Source: Gordionus sp. m RMFG-2023 (lineage: Eukaryota > Nematomorpha > Gordioida > Chordodea > Parachordodidae). Taken from it: DNA of 64,000 bases. Below are positions 24,571 through 37,600 of this stretch, piece by piece. The position numbers and the translations under genes are program-made. The stretch spans positions 13,729,666 through 13,793,665 of the forward strand of contig NC_088778.1 of assembly GCF_954871325.1 (NCBI RefSeq), in the 5' to 3' direction. The notes below the pieces were generated by a model. The model saw only the letters and a list, made by a program, of their open reading frames with translations, was not told the origin of the DNA and did not search any database. The stretch's first letter is position 1. Each line of letters opens with the position of its first letter.

Positions 24571-26904
24571 CAATTAAATTATTTCATTTTAAATTTTACG
24601 AGTTTTAATATTAAGATGTATTCCATAAAAGAAATATATAGTTATTTAAATTCATTTTATTTGATAAACTTTCTTTAAATTGAATTTGTGTTGTGGATAA
24701 TAAACTCAATATCTGTTTATATATTTATATTCATGAGAAATTAAAATTGATCAATGAATATGATTGGTTAGTGGGTATTACCATATACTACAAATTTTTA
24801 AATATTTTAAAATAAAATGAATTTAAAATTTTATATTTGATTTTAAAAATATTTTGAAAAAATTTAAAAACGTGAGAAAAAGTGTGATTATTTTAATTTA
24901 CACAAAAAAGTGAGAAAAGCGTGAAGTGTGAGAAAACGTGATTAAGTTAAAAAAAATAGCTATGAGTGAGAATCACGGCTATATCGTGAATCTGACAACC
25001 CTTTATGGGATATATATTTAAGCAAAATTTGGGATTTTTATAGATATACATTGATATTTCGTCGAAAATTTTTATTCAATTCTTTTAAATTGATAACCAC
25101 TCGCTTTATCCGTCGAAGGCTAAAAACCCACTTGTTGCATATGTTGCTATATAACCTTGCCTCTAATATATATGAATAAACAATTCTAATAGCGAGATTG
25201 ACACCGCGAATACTTGTATCTAAGATAACAAGATCCTCTTGTATTATGTACTCAGTATATCTTTGACATTTTTAATAATAATATCTGTATCGAGAAAATG
25301 AAGTAATTTATTCCTCTTTTAATAAAATTACATATTTATTTTATAGAAAATAAAAAAAAAATACAATATTGTTGTTCAAAAAAATGTGGATGGAGATAAT
25401 TATAAGAACATAAATATTTTAAAATGGGTTCAAATGGTGCACGTTTAATATATTTTTAAGGAAGCCCTTGATTTGGGTTTTATGAGAAACTAGCAAATCG
25501 CTGAATTTGAAGATCGATGAGGATCTAAGGGCGTAGAGGATTTTGGGCATATTTGAAGAGTTTTTAATAAAAAAAAAAGAATCGATGGACGGAGAGTAGT
25601 GGTCCCTACACTTTCTGAACGATGGAAGTAGAATACCTCCCTGAAAAATACAACCCCCTCCCCACACCCCTCGAAATATGGTCTATTAATTAGGGGAAAG
25701 AAAGCGAAAGAATTTATAATTTCATCAAATATTTGTCTAAATAAAAAAAAAATTCCATTGATAAAATGGTTAAATTATTAAGAAATCGATCTTTGATGGC
25801 ACTACGAAGTCTTGTTTTAATTTTACTCAACTCTTTTGGCAGTACATGAGGTAGTAGGAATGGTTTATAAATATTTATATAAAATTGTTAAATGGCAAAA
25901 TAAATAGTTTTCCAGTCTGAATCATAAGTCTCAGAATTATCATTTAGAAGGTGAAGAAGAAGCTAAATATTGTATTAGTAAAAATATTTTAATTAAATAA
26001 ATTTACAATCTCAGAAAAATCTTTAGATTCTTTAACCTCTAGATAACGTGTAATAATTACATCCCCCGTTTTAGCCATCTCATTATAAGATAAGTATAAA
26101 CAAATATTTAATAAAAAAATTACTTTGCTATTCGTTCGATTTTGAGAAATATTCTTAAAAGCTACTATTTCAAAGCTTTTCTTTATGTCGTTAAAATTAA
26201 GCCCACCATGTCTTTTTCTAAAGTGGTCTGTCCATTTATCATCTCTTATATTATGGCATATGCAATTGTTAACTTAGCATTTGTATTTTTTATGCTTAAA
26301 TTTTTGGGCATATTTTGAAATTGGAAAAATAATTATATGACATCTCGGATAACAACCTAATTTGCTAAACATCGACAAAAATTTAATAAAATATAATAAT
26401 AAGACTCCCCACTTATTATTTAATTTAAAATCTATTAACGTTAGCACAAGGGAATCTTTTGGTTATGGATGGGTGTAGTAAAACAATAAAAGATATTAAA
26501 TTTAAAAAATGTATCCCCATTCAAATTTTCAGAAGCAGTTGCTTCAGACTTCCACAGTTGTAGGGGGAGGGCTGGCGGGGTAATAATTAAATTATGTGTT
26601 TAATTTAGACAAATTGTTAAGGGATTTGATTAAAAAAGTTTCAATGGTATTATACCCCCTATCGGTGATCCAAGATAGAGTTCTTTCAAAAAAAAGTTTC
26701 AATGGTATTATACCCCCTATCGGTGATCCAAGATAGAGTTCTTTCAAAAAAAAGTTTATAATTATATTATAAATTTTTTTTATATTTTTTTTTCTAGATT
26801 TCAAAAATGCCTTCTATACCCTACATCGTACCTCATTTTTAATATTCTTCTATGAAACTTTTCTATGTTATTCTAAATTTATTGAATCCTCATATAATTT
26901 TCAG
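24571..26904. other. Repeat debris, no supported gene
   Basis: AT-rich. Part 25185-25290 resembles the ends of the hAT at 61263-63094 ('gaatacttgtatctaag'). On the minus strand around 26330-26000 there is a coding-like remnant with 'DDKWTDHFRKRHGGLNF', perhaps a zinc finger of a decayed DNA transposon. A G-rich stretch at about 26559-26580 and a C-rich one at 25645-25672 could be element ends but do not pair convincingly. Confidence 0.4.
26638..26753. repeat. 58-bp unit in tandem, two identical copies
   Basis: The unit begins 'gtttcaatggtattatac' and runs 58 bp; the two copies appear identical, so the duplication is recent. Confidence 0.9.
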
Positions 26905-28416
26905 ATGCCTTAGACATATGGATCTTTTCAAATTTTATCCCAAGAGGGCATCCAACAAGGGGATCCATTAGGACCTCTTCTTTTTTGTTTTCAAATCCAT
27001 CATCTCATCTACCAAATCAAACAAAATTTCAACCTAGATCTTGCTAATGTACTAAGCGCCTTAAAACACCTAGAAATCAATTCCCAAGCTATCGGCTTGT
27101 TACTCAACATAAATAAAACAGAATTATGTTTCTAAACAATAAGCCACAAAAGTTGGAAGGCTACAAAATCATTGGTCCTGACAGCTTAACCCTACTTGGG
27201 TCCCCATTAGCTAATGCGACCAAGTCAGAAAATTTCCTCCATAAGATTTTTAAAAGCTTTTACAGTATGGAGCACATTCTAAGTTCTCCTACCAGCACAT
27301 TAATCTTTATTTTTAATACGCAAATGCCTGTACATACCTAAATTTATGCACATTTTCCGATCATCTTTTTTCAAAAACAATGAATTCATATCTAAAATTC
27401 AGGATAAATTTAAAATATATCTACAAAAAATTTTAAACATAAATTTAAACTCATTTAATTGGTCACTTGCACAGCTACCTTCTAAACTAGACGGTTTAGA
27501 TTTTTTTCCACTCAATCTATCATTCGTATTAGAGGTGGGCGCGGGCCTAATTTTTTACACGGTGTCAATAAAAAATATTCACGCCCATTCACGCTTACCA
27601 CTAAAAAATTTTCGACCCGACCCGCCTGCTCACGAAAGGCAATATTTTGATTCACGCCCGTCACGCCCGAAAATTCACGGTGTTTTTAAATTTTTTAAAA
27701 CTTTAATGCTATAATTTTTTACACTTTTTTGAATTTATTCTATTTATTTCTTTAATTCGATAATCCATAATAACAAAAAATAAATATATCATAAATCCAA
27801 ATTTTTACTTAGAAAAAGAAGAATGTCTATTTTTTTTATTTCAAGTGTGTACGCCTTTCCTTTAATAGGCGATTGGCTACAGAAAATAACCTTTCACTAG
27901 ATCCGAATTTGCCAGGGACAAAATTTTGCTCTCTAATTTTCTCAAAAAAGGAAATAAATTTTCCTGCTTCCAAAACTTCAAAATTTTGCAATTGTTATTT
28001 GTTTTATGGGATGAATCTTTTAAATTCACACAGCTTTCATCGGTAAAAATATGTTTCATTTAGAATATATGGTTTTTATGAATGTAGGATGAATTAGGAA
28101 AGCTATAAATGACAGTTGGCATTGACCTATGCATATCATCTAATTTTATATCATTTCACATTTTTAAGATTGTTTTGTAAATATCTTCCTTTTCTTCGTC
28201 TATTAAAAACTTACTTTTGAAATTAGGATTTAGAATTAAGCCTACCTTAAGTGCTTGAGAATAAATTTTAAAGTTTAAGTAAAAAATCTCGCGACAAAAT
28301 ACCTAAACATAAAAAGAACGTGACACCAGATGTTGTTTATAAAATCCCGGAATATTTTTTGTCAAAAATTTTTCTTTTTTAAAAAAGAACTAAATTAAAT
28401 TAGAAAATATGTATTA

Positions 28417-31350
28417 CAGTCAAAACCGTTTAATTGCGAAAGCTTGGGACCGAAATATTTAAAAATTTCGCAATTATCCGATTTTTCGCAATTATACGAT
28501 TAAAATTCAACAATTTATTTATTAAAAATCAGTTTGTGTTTTTTATAAAGATATTTATCATCTATATATATTTTAATCAAATAAGCCATCAAACTTTGCA
28601 ATAAATACAATTTTTAATTAATGTAACCAACTATATATTTTAATTTGAATAAGTTATGTAACGAATAAAAAAACTAAATTTTAAAAATTTATCTTATTTG
28701 TTGAAACATATGATCATAGCTTTTTTTTCTTCCCACCAATAATCCTATATTTTTATCGTCAATTCATCAAGTTATTATTTTATAAAAAGTATTCAATTAA
28801 TTTAGATCAATCAAATAATATTAAAATATCTGAAGCACTTGAAAGTAATGTGATATATTTTGATATATATACTTTCTCTAGATCTAGACATGATTATAGA
28901 CAGAAAGGAACAAAGAAAACAAGACTTAATTATAAAAAGATTGTAATTATTTATGTATTAGCATTATAGTTGTTGATAAATTATTTTTTATTGAATAAAA
29001 TTATAATTAAATTTGTTTACTTGATTTTATCTCATTTTTTATTTAAGATATGTAAGAATTAAAGCAAAAAAAAGCTTTTATGAAAGATAATAACATTTTT
29101 TCCTTTACAATACCCTAATATTTATTTCCATTAATTTTAACTACTTTTGTCATTTTACCTTCATTAAATTTACTGAAATATAATTTTACACAAATATATT
29201 ATCACTTTTTAAATTCTAATTTATTATTAAAGCCAAATTTTAAAATATTTTGCCTAAAAAACTGGAAACAATAAGATTAATATAAAAGAATTTAAGTTTA
29301 TTAAGTGTTTTGTTTTCATTCACATGATATTTGATTTAAAATCCTATGCCTATTCAAATCTTATAAATTCTAATATTATAAATGTAAATGTATTAACAGA
29401 CCATGCTGGAATGAAAGTTTATTAATGCTTTATAACATAAGATTTTATTTGAACTAATTTTATTATACATGTATCACAATTATTATAAAGTAATATAAGA
29501 TTTAATAAAAATATTTTGTGATAAGAGTTTGGCTAGACTCTGGAGTAAATAATTCTTTTTCCACTATATTCTCTAGCTTTCTTAGTGAATCTTGATCCCT
29601 TGGATGTTCATGAGCATATTCAAGAAAAGTATAATAACCATTAAGAGCCTGATTTTTTGTAATTAAATGATCAGATATCTCTAGGTTCCCTTCGTCATTC
29701 TCGGAGCTTTCATAACCTTCTATAAAAAATAAGATTAATTAAAATTTTAAGTAATTAAACCTTCCAACTCTAATCTTATCTGATTACAAATATCCTGATC
29801 ATCTAAAATTCCATGGCAGCTAGCATCATCATCGTGTAACACATATTCTTCAAATATGGGATCAAATTCATCTTCTTCGTTGTCAGTTAATGCTATTTCA
29901 TCCTCCGATTCCCAATCAAATGCCATAGACTTATCAAAAAATTTAGCTTCAATAAAACACTTTATGATTGTGGTACTTGTCACCTCACCCCATGCAAATT
30001 TTATAAGATAGAGGCTATCATATAGTGTAAATCTTTTATAAAAAGAAATGGTGTCATTTCCTTCCATCAATGTTATCATTTTTCTCATGATACCCTTTCT
30101 ATAATGACATTTAAAGGATCTAATTGCACCCATGTCCAATGGTTGAATTAATGATGTTGTATTTGCTGGTAAAAAAATTAATTTTATATTGTTAAATGTT
30201 AATTTTGTTTTGTGACAAGATGCATTGTCACAAAACAATAAAATTTTCTTCTTTAATGAGGAATCCCATTCTTTAAGAATATCTTCAAAAGTTGAGGTTG
30301 TCATCCAGCTGCTTTTATTGGAGTAGTATTTAACTGGTAATTTTTATTTTTAAAGCACCTAGGGTTTTTAAATTTCCCTACAACATATAACTTTTTATCA
30401 GATCCATCCCCATTTATGATAAATAGAACTGTGACCTTTTCCTTGTCTGGTTTGAAGCCCAGTGGTTGAGTTCCACTAAATTCCATTGTGCCCTTTGGTA
30501 ATGCTCGGTAGTATAGTCCTCATCACAATTGTAAATATTACTCCTTTGATAATCTTTAATCAGAGATGGGAGTGTATTTCTGCTCCATTCATTTGCATTA
30601 ATAATATCTGCACTCCCCTTTTCATTGCAAACATTATGAAAATTTATATTCTGTCTTTTCCTAAATCTCTGCAACCAGCTGCTAGTAGGAATGCCTATAA
30701 TTTATATATATATATTATAAAAACTTATAATTACCTTCATTGAATGTTTGGCTAAAAAACATAGCTTTTTCTGACATCACTAGCCCATTTAGACTGCAAT
30801 TTTTACTTCGCATTTGTGTAAACCAAACCAATAAAGCTGCTTCTGTCTTTGGGTAACAACTCATTCTAACTCTTTTAGTTGTAGGAGGTTTATTCCTTAG
30901 AAATTGTGAGCATAGATTTTCTTTATACGCTATTAAACGGTAGATTGTCGAGACGTGGCAATTGTAAGATGTAGTGTTTAATTTATCAATTATTTCTTTT
31001 TTATGCTTCAGGGTTAATGTTTGGAATGATTTTTTTACCATTTTTATATTAATTTCTGGCGTGGTAATGAATGAATGAATGAATGGAAAAAGGTTAAATA
31101 AAAAAAATGATGAATAATTTTTTTCGATAAATTTTTTTTATTTTTTCACTTATCCGATTAAATTAACGTTATTGTTATATAAATGGGACCTGAAAAATTT
31201 TGCAATTATCCGATATTTCGCAATTAACCGATTCGCAATTATAAATGTAATTTAACATTATACCATAGTAATTATTATCAAAATCGCGGGGTTTTTTCGC
31301 ATTTAAAAGTTTTTGCACTTAAGCGATATGCAATTAAACGGTTTTGACTG
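28417..31350 (-). mobile_element. Tigger-like (pogo) transposon, near full length
   Basis: Ends are 'cagtcaaaaccgtttaattgc' at 28417 and the inverse 'gcaattaaacggttttgactg' ending at 31350, with TA on each side (28415-28416 and 31351-31352). Subterminal 'tcgcaattatccgat' motifs are repeated near both ends and probably bind the transposase. The gene is on the minus strand. This is the youngest layer in the LINE-hAT-Tigger nest. Confidence 0.88.
29747..31041 (-). pseudogene. Tigger transposase, two frameshifts
   Basis: The start codon is at 31041 ('MVKKSFQTLTLKHKKEI', helix-turn-helix). A 40-bp intron (30695-30734) joins 'FNEG' to 'IPTSSWLQRFRKRQNI'. The DDE core shows the first Asp in 'IYNCDE', the second in 'LLFCDNASCHK' and the third in 'LIQPLDMGAIRSFK'. 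The C-terminal part is acidic and ends at 29747. Frame changes near 30535 and 30300 break an otherwise near-complete protein; the catalytic Asp residues are all kept. The intron is as short as those of the host genes here. Confidence 0.85.
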
Positions 31351-32189
31351 TATAATTATAAAATTGCAAATTAATATTTATAAAAAAAATTAAAATTTCC
31401 GTGATTCACGGGAAATTCATGTTCACGCCAGAATCACTCCCTAGTCGCAACTTGGTAATCTCTTATCAGATGAACAATTGAGAATAACCATTGGTTTACG
31501 TCTAAGTTGCGATATAGTACAGCCTCATCCCTGCATCAAATGCAAATCACCCGTTAATTCTAAGGGTAGACATGGCTTAAATTGTATTTTTAGTCAAGGG
31601 CGACATCAACGCCACTCAGCTGTAAACCATATAATAAATAGAAGCCTAACAGCTTAACACATTCCAAACAATCTTGAACCATCAAATTTATATCAAGTAG
31701 ATGGTTTAAGACCTGATGGTATGACAACTATACCTTGGGCCTTCGGCAAATCACTCATTTGGGACTACACGTGTGTCTCATCATTCCCTACAAACATAAA
31801 TTTCAATTTAATAACACAGGCATAAATTAAAAAGACAAACAAATACAAAAATTTTAAAAACTTCATATTCACTTCAGTAGTGATTTCTACTAACGGACAT
31901 TTTTAGCCTTCAACATTTATGTTTTTAAAAAATCTGGGTAATAAAATACGACTTTTCACAAATGAACCCAAAGAATTTCTTATTATTCGACCGAAAATTC
32001 AAATAGAAATTTTTAGACACAATTATGGTTCCTTTTTGGGGACTCAATTATAGAATTTTATTTTTAATTATATAATTATAAATTTATAAATTATAATTTT
32101 TTTAATTAGGTTTTATGTTAAAAAAAAAAAATTATAAATTAATATAGTAATAAATTATCTATATATTATTCAAAAATATAATATCTAAC

Positions 32190-33997
32190 CAGGGGCGTCG
32201 CTAGCCTTTACAATCTCAGGAGGCTCAACTAAAAATTTTTTATTTTTATTAATATATTATACTTTTTTAAAATTTGCTAACTCTAAACAATTATTTTCAT
32301 ATTATGTCATTTATTTTATTTTGCATACAAAATAAATTAATATATAAATAGTTAAAACAATACAAGACATATCTAAAAATAATATTTTTTTAATACAAAA
32401 TCTATTTATTACAGTATAAAATTTTCGATGGTTGATATAAAAAATTTTTGCGTCTAAAGAATTACAAGTGATAAAAAAGGTCAATTAATTCATACATATG
32501 CCTCAATTGATAATGGTATTTAAAAAGCACATAAGGCTATATAATTCTTAGCAGCTTACATTGACAAAAGGTCACGAAACTAATATATCTCTCTGTTACC
32601 ATTTTAGAGGCCTTACCAAATTAACAATTCTTGAGGAAGAGAATATAAACGACCACAAATCATAAAACTATATAGTAGTAAGAGTTTCCTTTTAGATGAC
32701 ATGATGGAAGCTAGATAAGTAATCGAAAATTATTGTGAGATATTAAATTTCTAAAAAGATTATCTTCCATTTTTAAAGATATATAAACGACTACACAATT
32801 GATCATTATTGCATATCTAAAATATGCAATCATATGCTCTCAGCAGCTGTAATAATAATCTTAAATTACATAGCCACACAATTAATAGATGCTAATTAAT
32901 TTACAGTCATAGCCATGACACTCACGATGGTAACCCATATCCGAATTTATTATGTTAGAATTGATGAAAAAAAATCACTAAAAATCTTTAGATATAAATA
33001 TATTGAAGCCTTGAGTTATTTACACGGCAAGGTGACATATTAGAAATAAAACATTTTGTTAAAAATAAGAACTTGAGTGATATCATGAAAGCAATTAAAA
33101 TTTTATATATTATTGTCGCACCATCTCTAGCTGGTATATTATATCTTAAAATAATAGTAGTTTGTAATAATATCTAAAATATATTCGTATTAAAAATTTA
33201 ACTCAAAACTGAGAAGAAAAAAATAGCTTTCCTAAAACACGTAAAAAAAGAGAAAAAAAGATATCAAATTTATTACATCCATAGTGAGATGAATAATAAG
33301 ATGTTTAATTATAATAATATTTTAAATAAATAGATGGTGTTAAATAATCGAATGCATATTGTTATTTATATTAATTATCAAAAGCATTGATTAGTAAAAT
33401 TTTAAAAATATTAACTGTAATATATTATATAACTATCAAATACGTCTGCAAAAGTGGCATTACTTATTTGGATTTGGACCTTGAAAATAATTTTAGAAAG
33501 AGACATAATAATTAAATTTAAAAATCAATAATATAGTTGATTAGTGATGTTAAACTCGGCTAATTACAATTAAATTTGTTAATTTTCAATTAATAAATGA
33601 TTATATTAATTTAATTTTAATTAATAAAAGTCAATTAAGATTCAACTGTTAATGCTAAATTAATATTTAGTAAGGGATATTGATATATTTTTAACACATA
33701 ATTTGATCGCAAGCTGACATAATGCAAATATAATTTATATGCATTAATCTAATCTAATAATTAAAATAGTATTCATTTAATAAAAATTTTAATAGTCCTA
33801 TTAATTTTTAAATAATAAAATTATATCTATATATTACTCAATAGAATTATAAAAGAAATTGTTCAGGGAGCAATTAAAAAAATTTATTTTTATTTCAAGG
33901 GGATATTAAGGAGTCATTAAAAAAAAATTTTGCTTCAGGAGGCTATTCAAATTTTTCAGGGTGCTCGAGTCCCTGCCCCCCCCCAGCGACGCCACTG
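32190..33997 (+). mobile_element. hAT-like element with decayed transposase
   Basis: Ends are 'caggggcgtcgct' at 32190 and 'agcgacgccactg' ending at 33997, with a C run inside the right end. The flanks 'atctaac' and 'acctaac' differ by one base and fit an old 7-8-bp target duplication. Around 33040-33160 the plus strand reads 'LSDIMKAIKILYIIVAPSL', like the region just before the hAT dimerisation motif in DUF4371-type transposases, but stops are frequent. Part 33283-33440 matches 927-1110. Confidence 0.7.
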
Positions 33998-34005
33998 ACC
34001 TAACA

Positions 34006-34636
34006 CTCTAAATAATTGCACCCTACCCCCTAAATTAATGCCAACCACCAACCTCCCTTTAAAATACTGTTCCTGCACACCCCTCCCCTACTCCCCTTTA
34101 TAAAATTACATTTAAATAGTTTGGCATGGCTGTAAATCTATTTATATTTTTGGAAATAATAGGAATAGAAATTTTCTGATAAAATTATTGGAAATACCAT
34201 TAGAGATCTGGCAACGCTATACGCAAAATGATTTATTAAGGCTATGACTTTTAAATCGTGTGGTGGTCCAATATGATTGTGTTGAGACCTCAATGGTTAA
34301 TGATAGCATATTTTTTAAATTATGCTTGGGGAAAGGATTATATTTCATATTCGATAGCTTAATAACACTATCTATATTTTTAACTTTTTATTAGTTTTAA
34401 AAATAAAAATATCAGATTTTAGAGAAATATTTAAAATATTGATTTTACGTATCAGGTATATACCACCTGTCATTAAAAGTAAAAACAGAAATAACACCTG
34501 GCCCTGGCGGTTAATTCAAAATTTTATGAATTTTAACAATTTATGTAATAAATAATAGAGATATATTTTAATAGCTTTAAACGGTAAATGAATATTTAAT
34601 TTTTTTAAATGTTATTTTTGTTATTCTAAAAATAAA
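34006..34636. other. 5' flank of the XK-related gene, no gene seen
   Basis: AT-rich, with C-rich patches at 34018-34105 that look like leftover hAT-end sequence. It should contain the promoter and 5' UTR of the gene at 34637, but no motif can be pointed to. Confidence 0.4.
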
Positions 34637-37600
34637 ATGGCACAAATATATTTGTCCATTTTAACCTTACTTATATATTTAATTCAAAATTTTATTGGTT
34701 TAATATATATAAATATATATAATATTTAGTTTTTTAATTAAAGATATCATATTAATAGTGCAATATATAAAAGAATACAACATATTATTTGCAATTCAAA
34801 CAGTAACAATTGTATTAGTTTCATCTATAATCCTTGAAGTTATACTCAATTTATTATTAAATTATCACACATGATTTAGGCATTCAGTATTATATGGATA
34901 AAAAATGATGGAAAATATTTTGGCGTTACATGTTTATTAATACATATATCACAATTAGGAAAATTCTATAGGTTATTAATTTATTTAAAAATCAGTTTTA
35001 ATTTTTTTAGGCACTTAAAAATATTTTTGCTTAGCTTTAAAGCAACATGGACACAGAGAATAGATTATAAAATTGATTATAGATTAGAAAAGGATGATAT
35101 CATTCTATTAGATTGCTTTTCCTGTTTTTTAAGAAGTATTCCCCAGATTATTTTGCAAATCCATGTCTTAATAAAAAAAATTTCAAATTCAGAAAAAAAT
35201 TACAAATTTAGTGTGACTTTTACATGTAATGAGATATTTAATTTTATTTATGTGATTTCTTTTAAAAATAAATTTGACATTTTAATAATTTTTCATATTT
35301 ATAGATTTTTCAAAAAATAATTATATAATTTCAAATGTTAATATGACATCTATATTAGATATCTTCATTGGCCATAATTTATTGATCATATCTAGTCTGG
35401 TATGCAGTAAATTTTTTCTAGGTCCAGGCATTTCCCAACCCATATTTAATATTTAAAAAAATTCTTAAGCCTATAATAAGCTTCATAAAATTTTCCCAAG
35501 TCCATATTTTAAAATCTAATTTATTGAAAATAAACAAACAGCAATCATTTTGTTTACAATACTGAAATTTAATATTATTATAAAAAAATTGCAATATTTT
35601 TTTAAGTTAACAACTGTTTTAAACAATATAAATGAAAAATTTTTAGACCCAAACTTGGCCCAAGCCCATTAAAAAAAATTTTCAAAACCCAGGCCTGCTA
35701 GAAAATATAATATTAGGCCCATGTCTGGCTCGGGCTATGAGCCAGCCTAGTCCTTGAAGGTCTCTGATCCATATGCATAACCAAAAGTTGAGAAAGTTCT
35801 AAATTTCCCACCCCATTGAAAATTTGACTGATCTAATAAATATCATTTTAAGCTAATAAAAATTTCCCCCATGCACACCCTCACCCATAAAATGAATACA
35901 ATATATTACATAAACAATCATTTGAAAGAAAAATAAGTAAAAGTTAATCATTTTTAAAAATAATGACTATTTAATATTTTTAGAAAATAAACATATTTAT
36001 AAAAAAAGTGAAAACCCATATTTTTATTCAAATATTACATGCCAAAGGTCTACAAGACCTACCTATTCAATAGTGCTTCCCTCTCCCAATAGGAAAATAA
36101 TGCGCGCCTAGGATGATACTAATTCATAATTGTATATATATTTCATGCATTTTTATTCCCTATTCTTGAAAAAAAAGTTTGCTCCTATCCCCTGTTTGAA
36201 TAGAGATTATCTGATTTCCTTTATACATCATCTGGTACATGCAGTAGCATAGCTAGGAGTTGTTCATGGGGAGGCGGAGGGTATTAAAAATTATGAGGGT
36301 TGGCCAAAGCAAATTTTCCTTTTTTTTGAACACTAGTATAAGTATATTTATACTATGTTAAAATTATTTTAGATATATGCATATTGCAAAATTTTAAAGA
36401 GAATTTCATTGTAAATTTTATTTATTATATAAAAATACTTTTGCTTAAATAACATTCCTTTATTTGACCATGCATTTATTATTTATTTTTATTATGATAT
36501 AAATAAATTTCAAAGTGAAGATGTTTTATACATATTATTTATTAAAAATTTTATTGTAAAAAAACGTATTAAAAAAAGTAATTTAATGTTTACAATAAAA
36601 TATATTTAAATCTAATTACAAATAATAGTATTAAAAATATAATTTAACTATTATAACTATAGAAAGGATCATATTATCAAAATCAGGGTTGGCAAGTTGG
36701 TCAAGTGACTGGTCAAATTTGGTTAATTGACTTTGACCTGGTCAAATATTGTCAAAAACTCTAAAATATTATTGGTGAATAAATATATTGATTTAATTAA
36801 CTAATGTATTTAAAGCATGTTTATCAACCTAATATGATTACAATTAATTTAAATATATATTTATATCATCTAGGCATTATTTAGTTATGATTTTACATTA
36901 AGGTATAAGATTTTCATTATAATATTAGAATTTAAAAATTTCATTAATAATTTGATTGGATCACAATATAATTTTGTTAAAATATGGTTTGAGAAAATTA
37001 CTATGCATTTTATAAATGATAATAATTATTCATAGATATTCTTCTTATATATTTGACATAAAACTTTTTATATATTTATTTTCCAAAAATCGAATAACCA
37101 ATAATATCATATCCAGGAATTACAAAATAAAATAATGTCCAAAATACCCAAATATGTCCAGGGCTTAAATAAATAAAATATGAAAATAAATTTTAAAATA
37201 ATAACCTTTTATTTTTAAATTAAATTGTGGAAAAAATTTATTCATTTAAGGCAAAAATAATCAAGAATAAAAATATAAAATTTTATAAATAAAATACAAG
37301 GTTAACATAAAAACAAGGCTAAATAAATGTAAAATCTTACAACATAAGAAAATAATGTTAATATCCGTCACTTATAAGGTGGCAGATACAACAGTAAGAC
37401 AAATATGCAAGAATGCTCTGAAAACAGCTGTTGAAGAAGTTGGATATTTGTCTGAAAGTGTTATTATCCATATTATCTCTGATATTTGTTAATATTTCAA
37501 CAATATCCTTTTATCTATTCATAACCTTTCTTAAATCCAATTCAATATATAGCATTTTGCTAAAATCATATGTATAAAATAAACACATATTAAAAATTGT

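Larger units (their letters stand above)
27530..31442 (-). mobile_element. Short hAT inserted in the LINE, itself split by a Tigger
   Basis: It separates two parts of the LINE frame. Ends are 'tagaggtgggcgcggg' on the left and 'cgccagaatcactcccta' on the right, imperfectly inverted. Without the Tigger insertion it is about 980 bp long. On the minus strand at about 27850-27910 the hAT dimerisation motif 'GSSERLFSVANRLLKERR' is readable, so the superfamily is clear. No target duplication was recognised, hence approximate ends. Confidence 0.6.
26905..32050 (+). mobile_element. LINE (non-LTR retrotransposon), 5'-truncated and interrupted
   Basis: The reverse transcriptase block 'SQEGIQQGDPLGPLLFCF' is at about 26930-26985, followed by the thumb-like 'IGLLLNINKTELC' (about 27090-27130) and 'LAQLPSKLDGLDFFPLNLS' (about 27465-27520). 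An insertion fills 27530-31442. The conserved C-terminal region then resumes: 'IKCKSPVNSKGRHGLNC' and '[19 protein letters not shown]', ending near 32040. This C-terminal module is seen in many invertebrate LINE proteins downstream of RT. The copy lacks its 5' end and has stops and frame changes, so it is dead. The clade is unresolved. Confidence 0.8.

Noticed and set aside
25419-25667. Minus-strand frame of 82 codons
   Set aside because: Composition follows C-rich and AT-rich patches; no family, no start context and no splice support.
36242-36700. hAT-like left ends at 36242 and 36683
   Set aside because: No matching inverted right end or target duplication was found, so no element is called.
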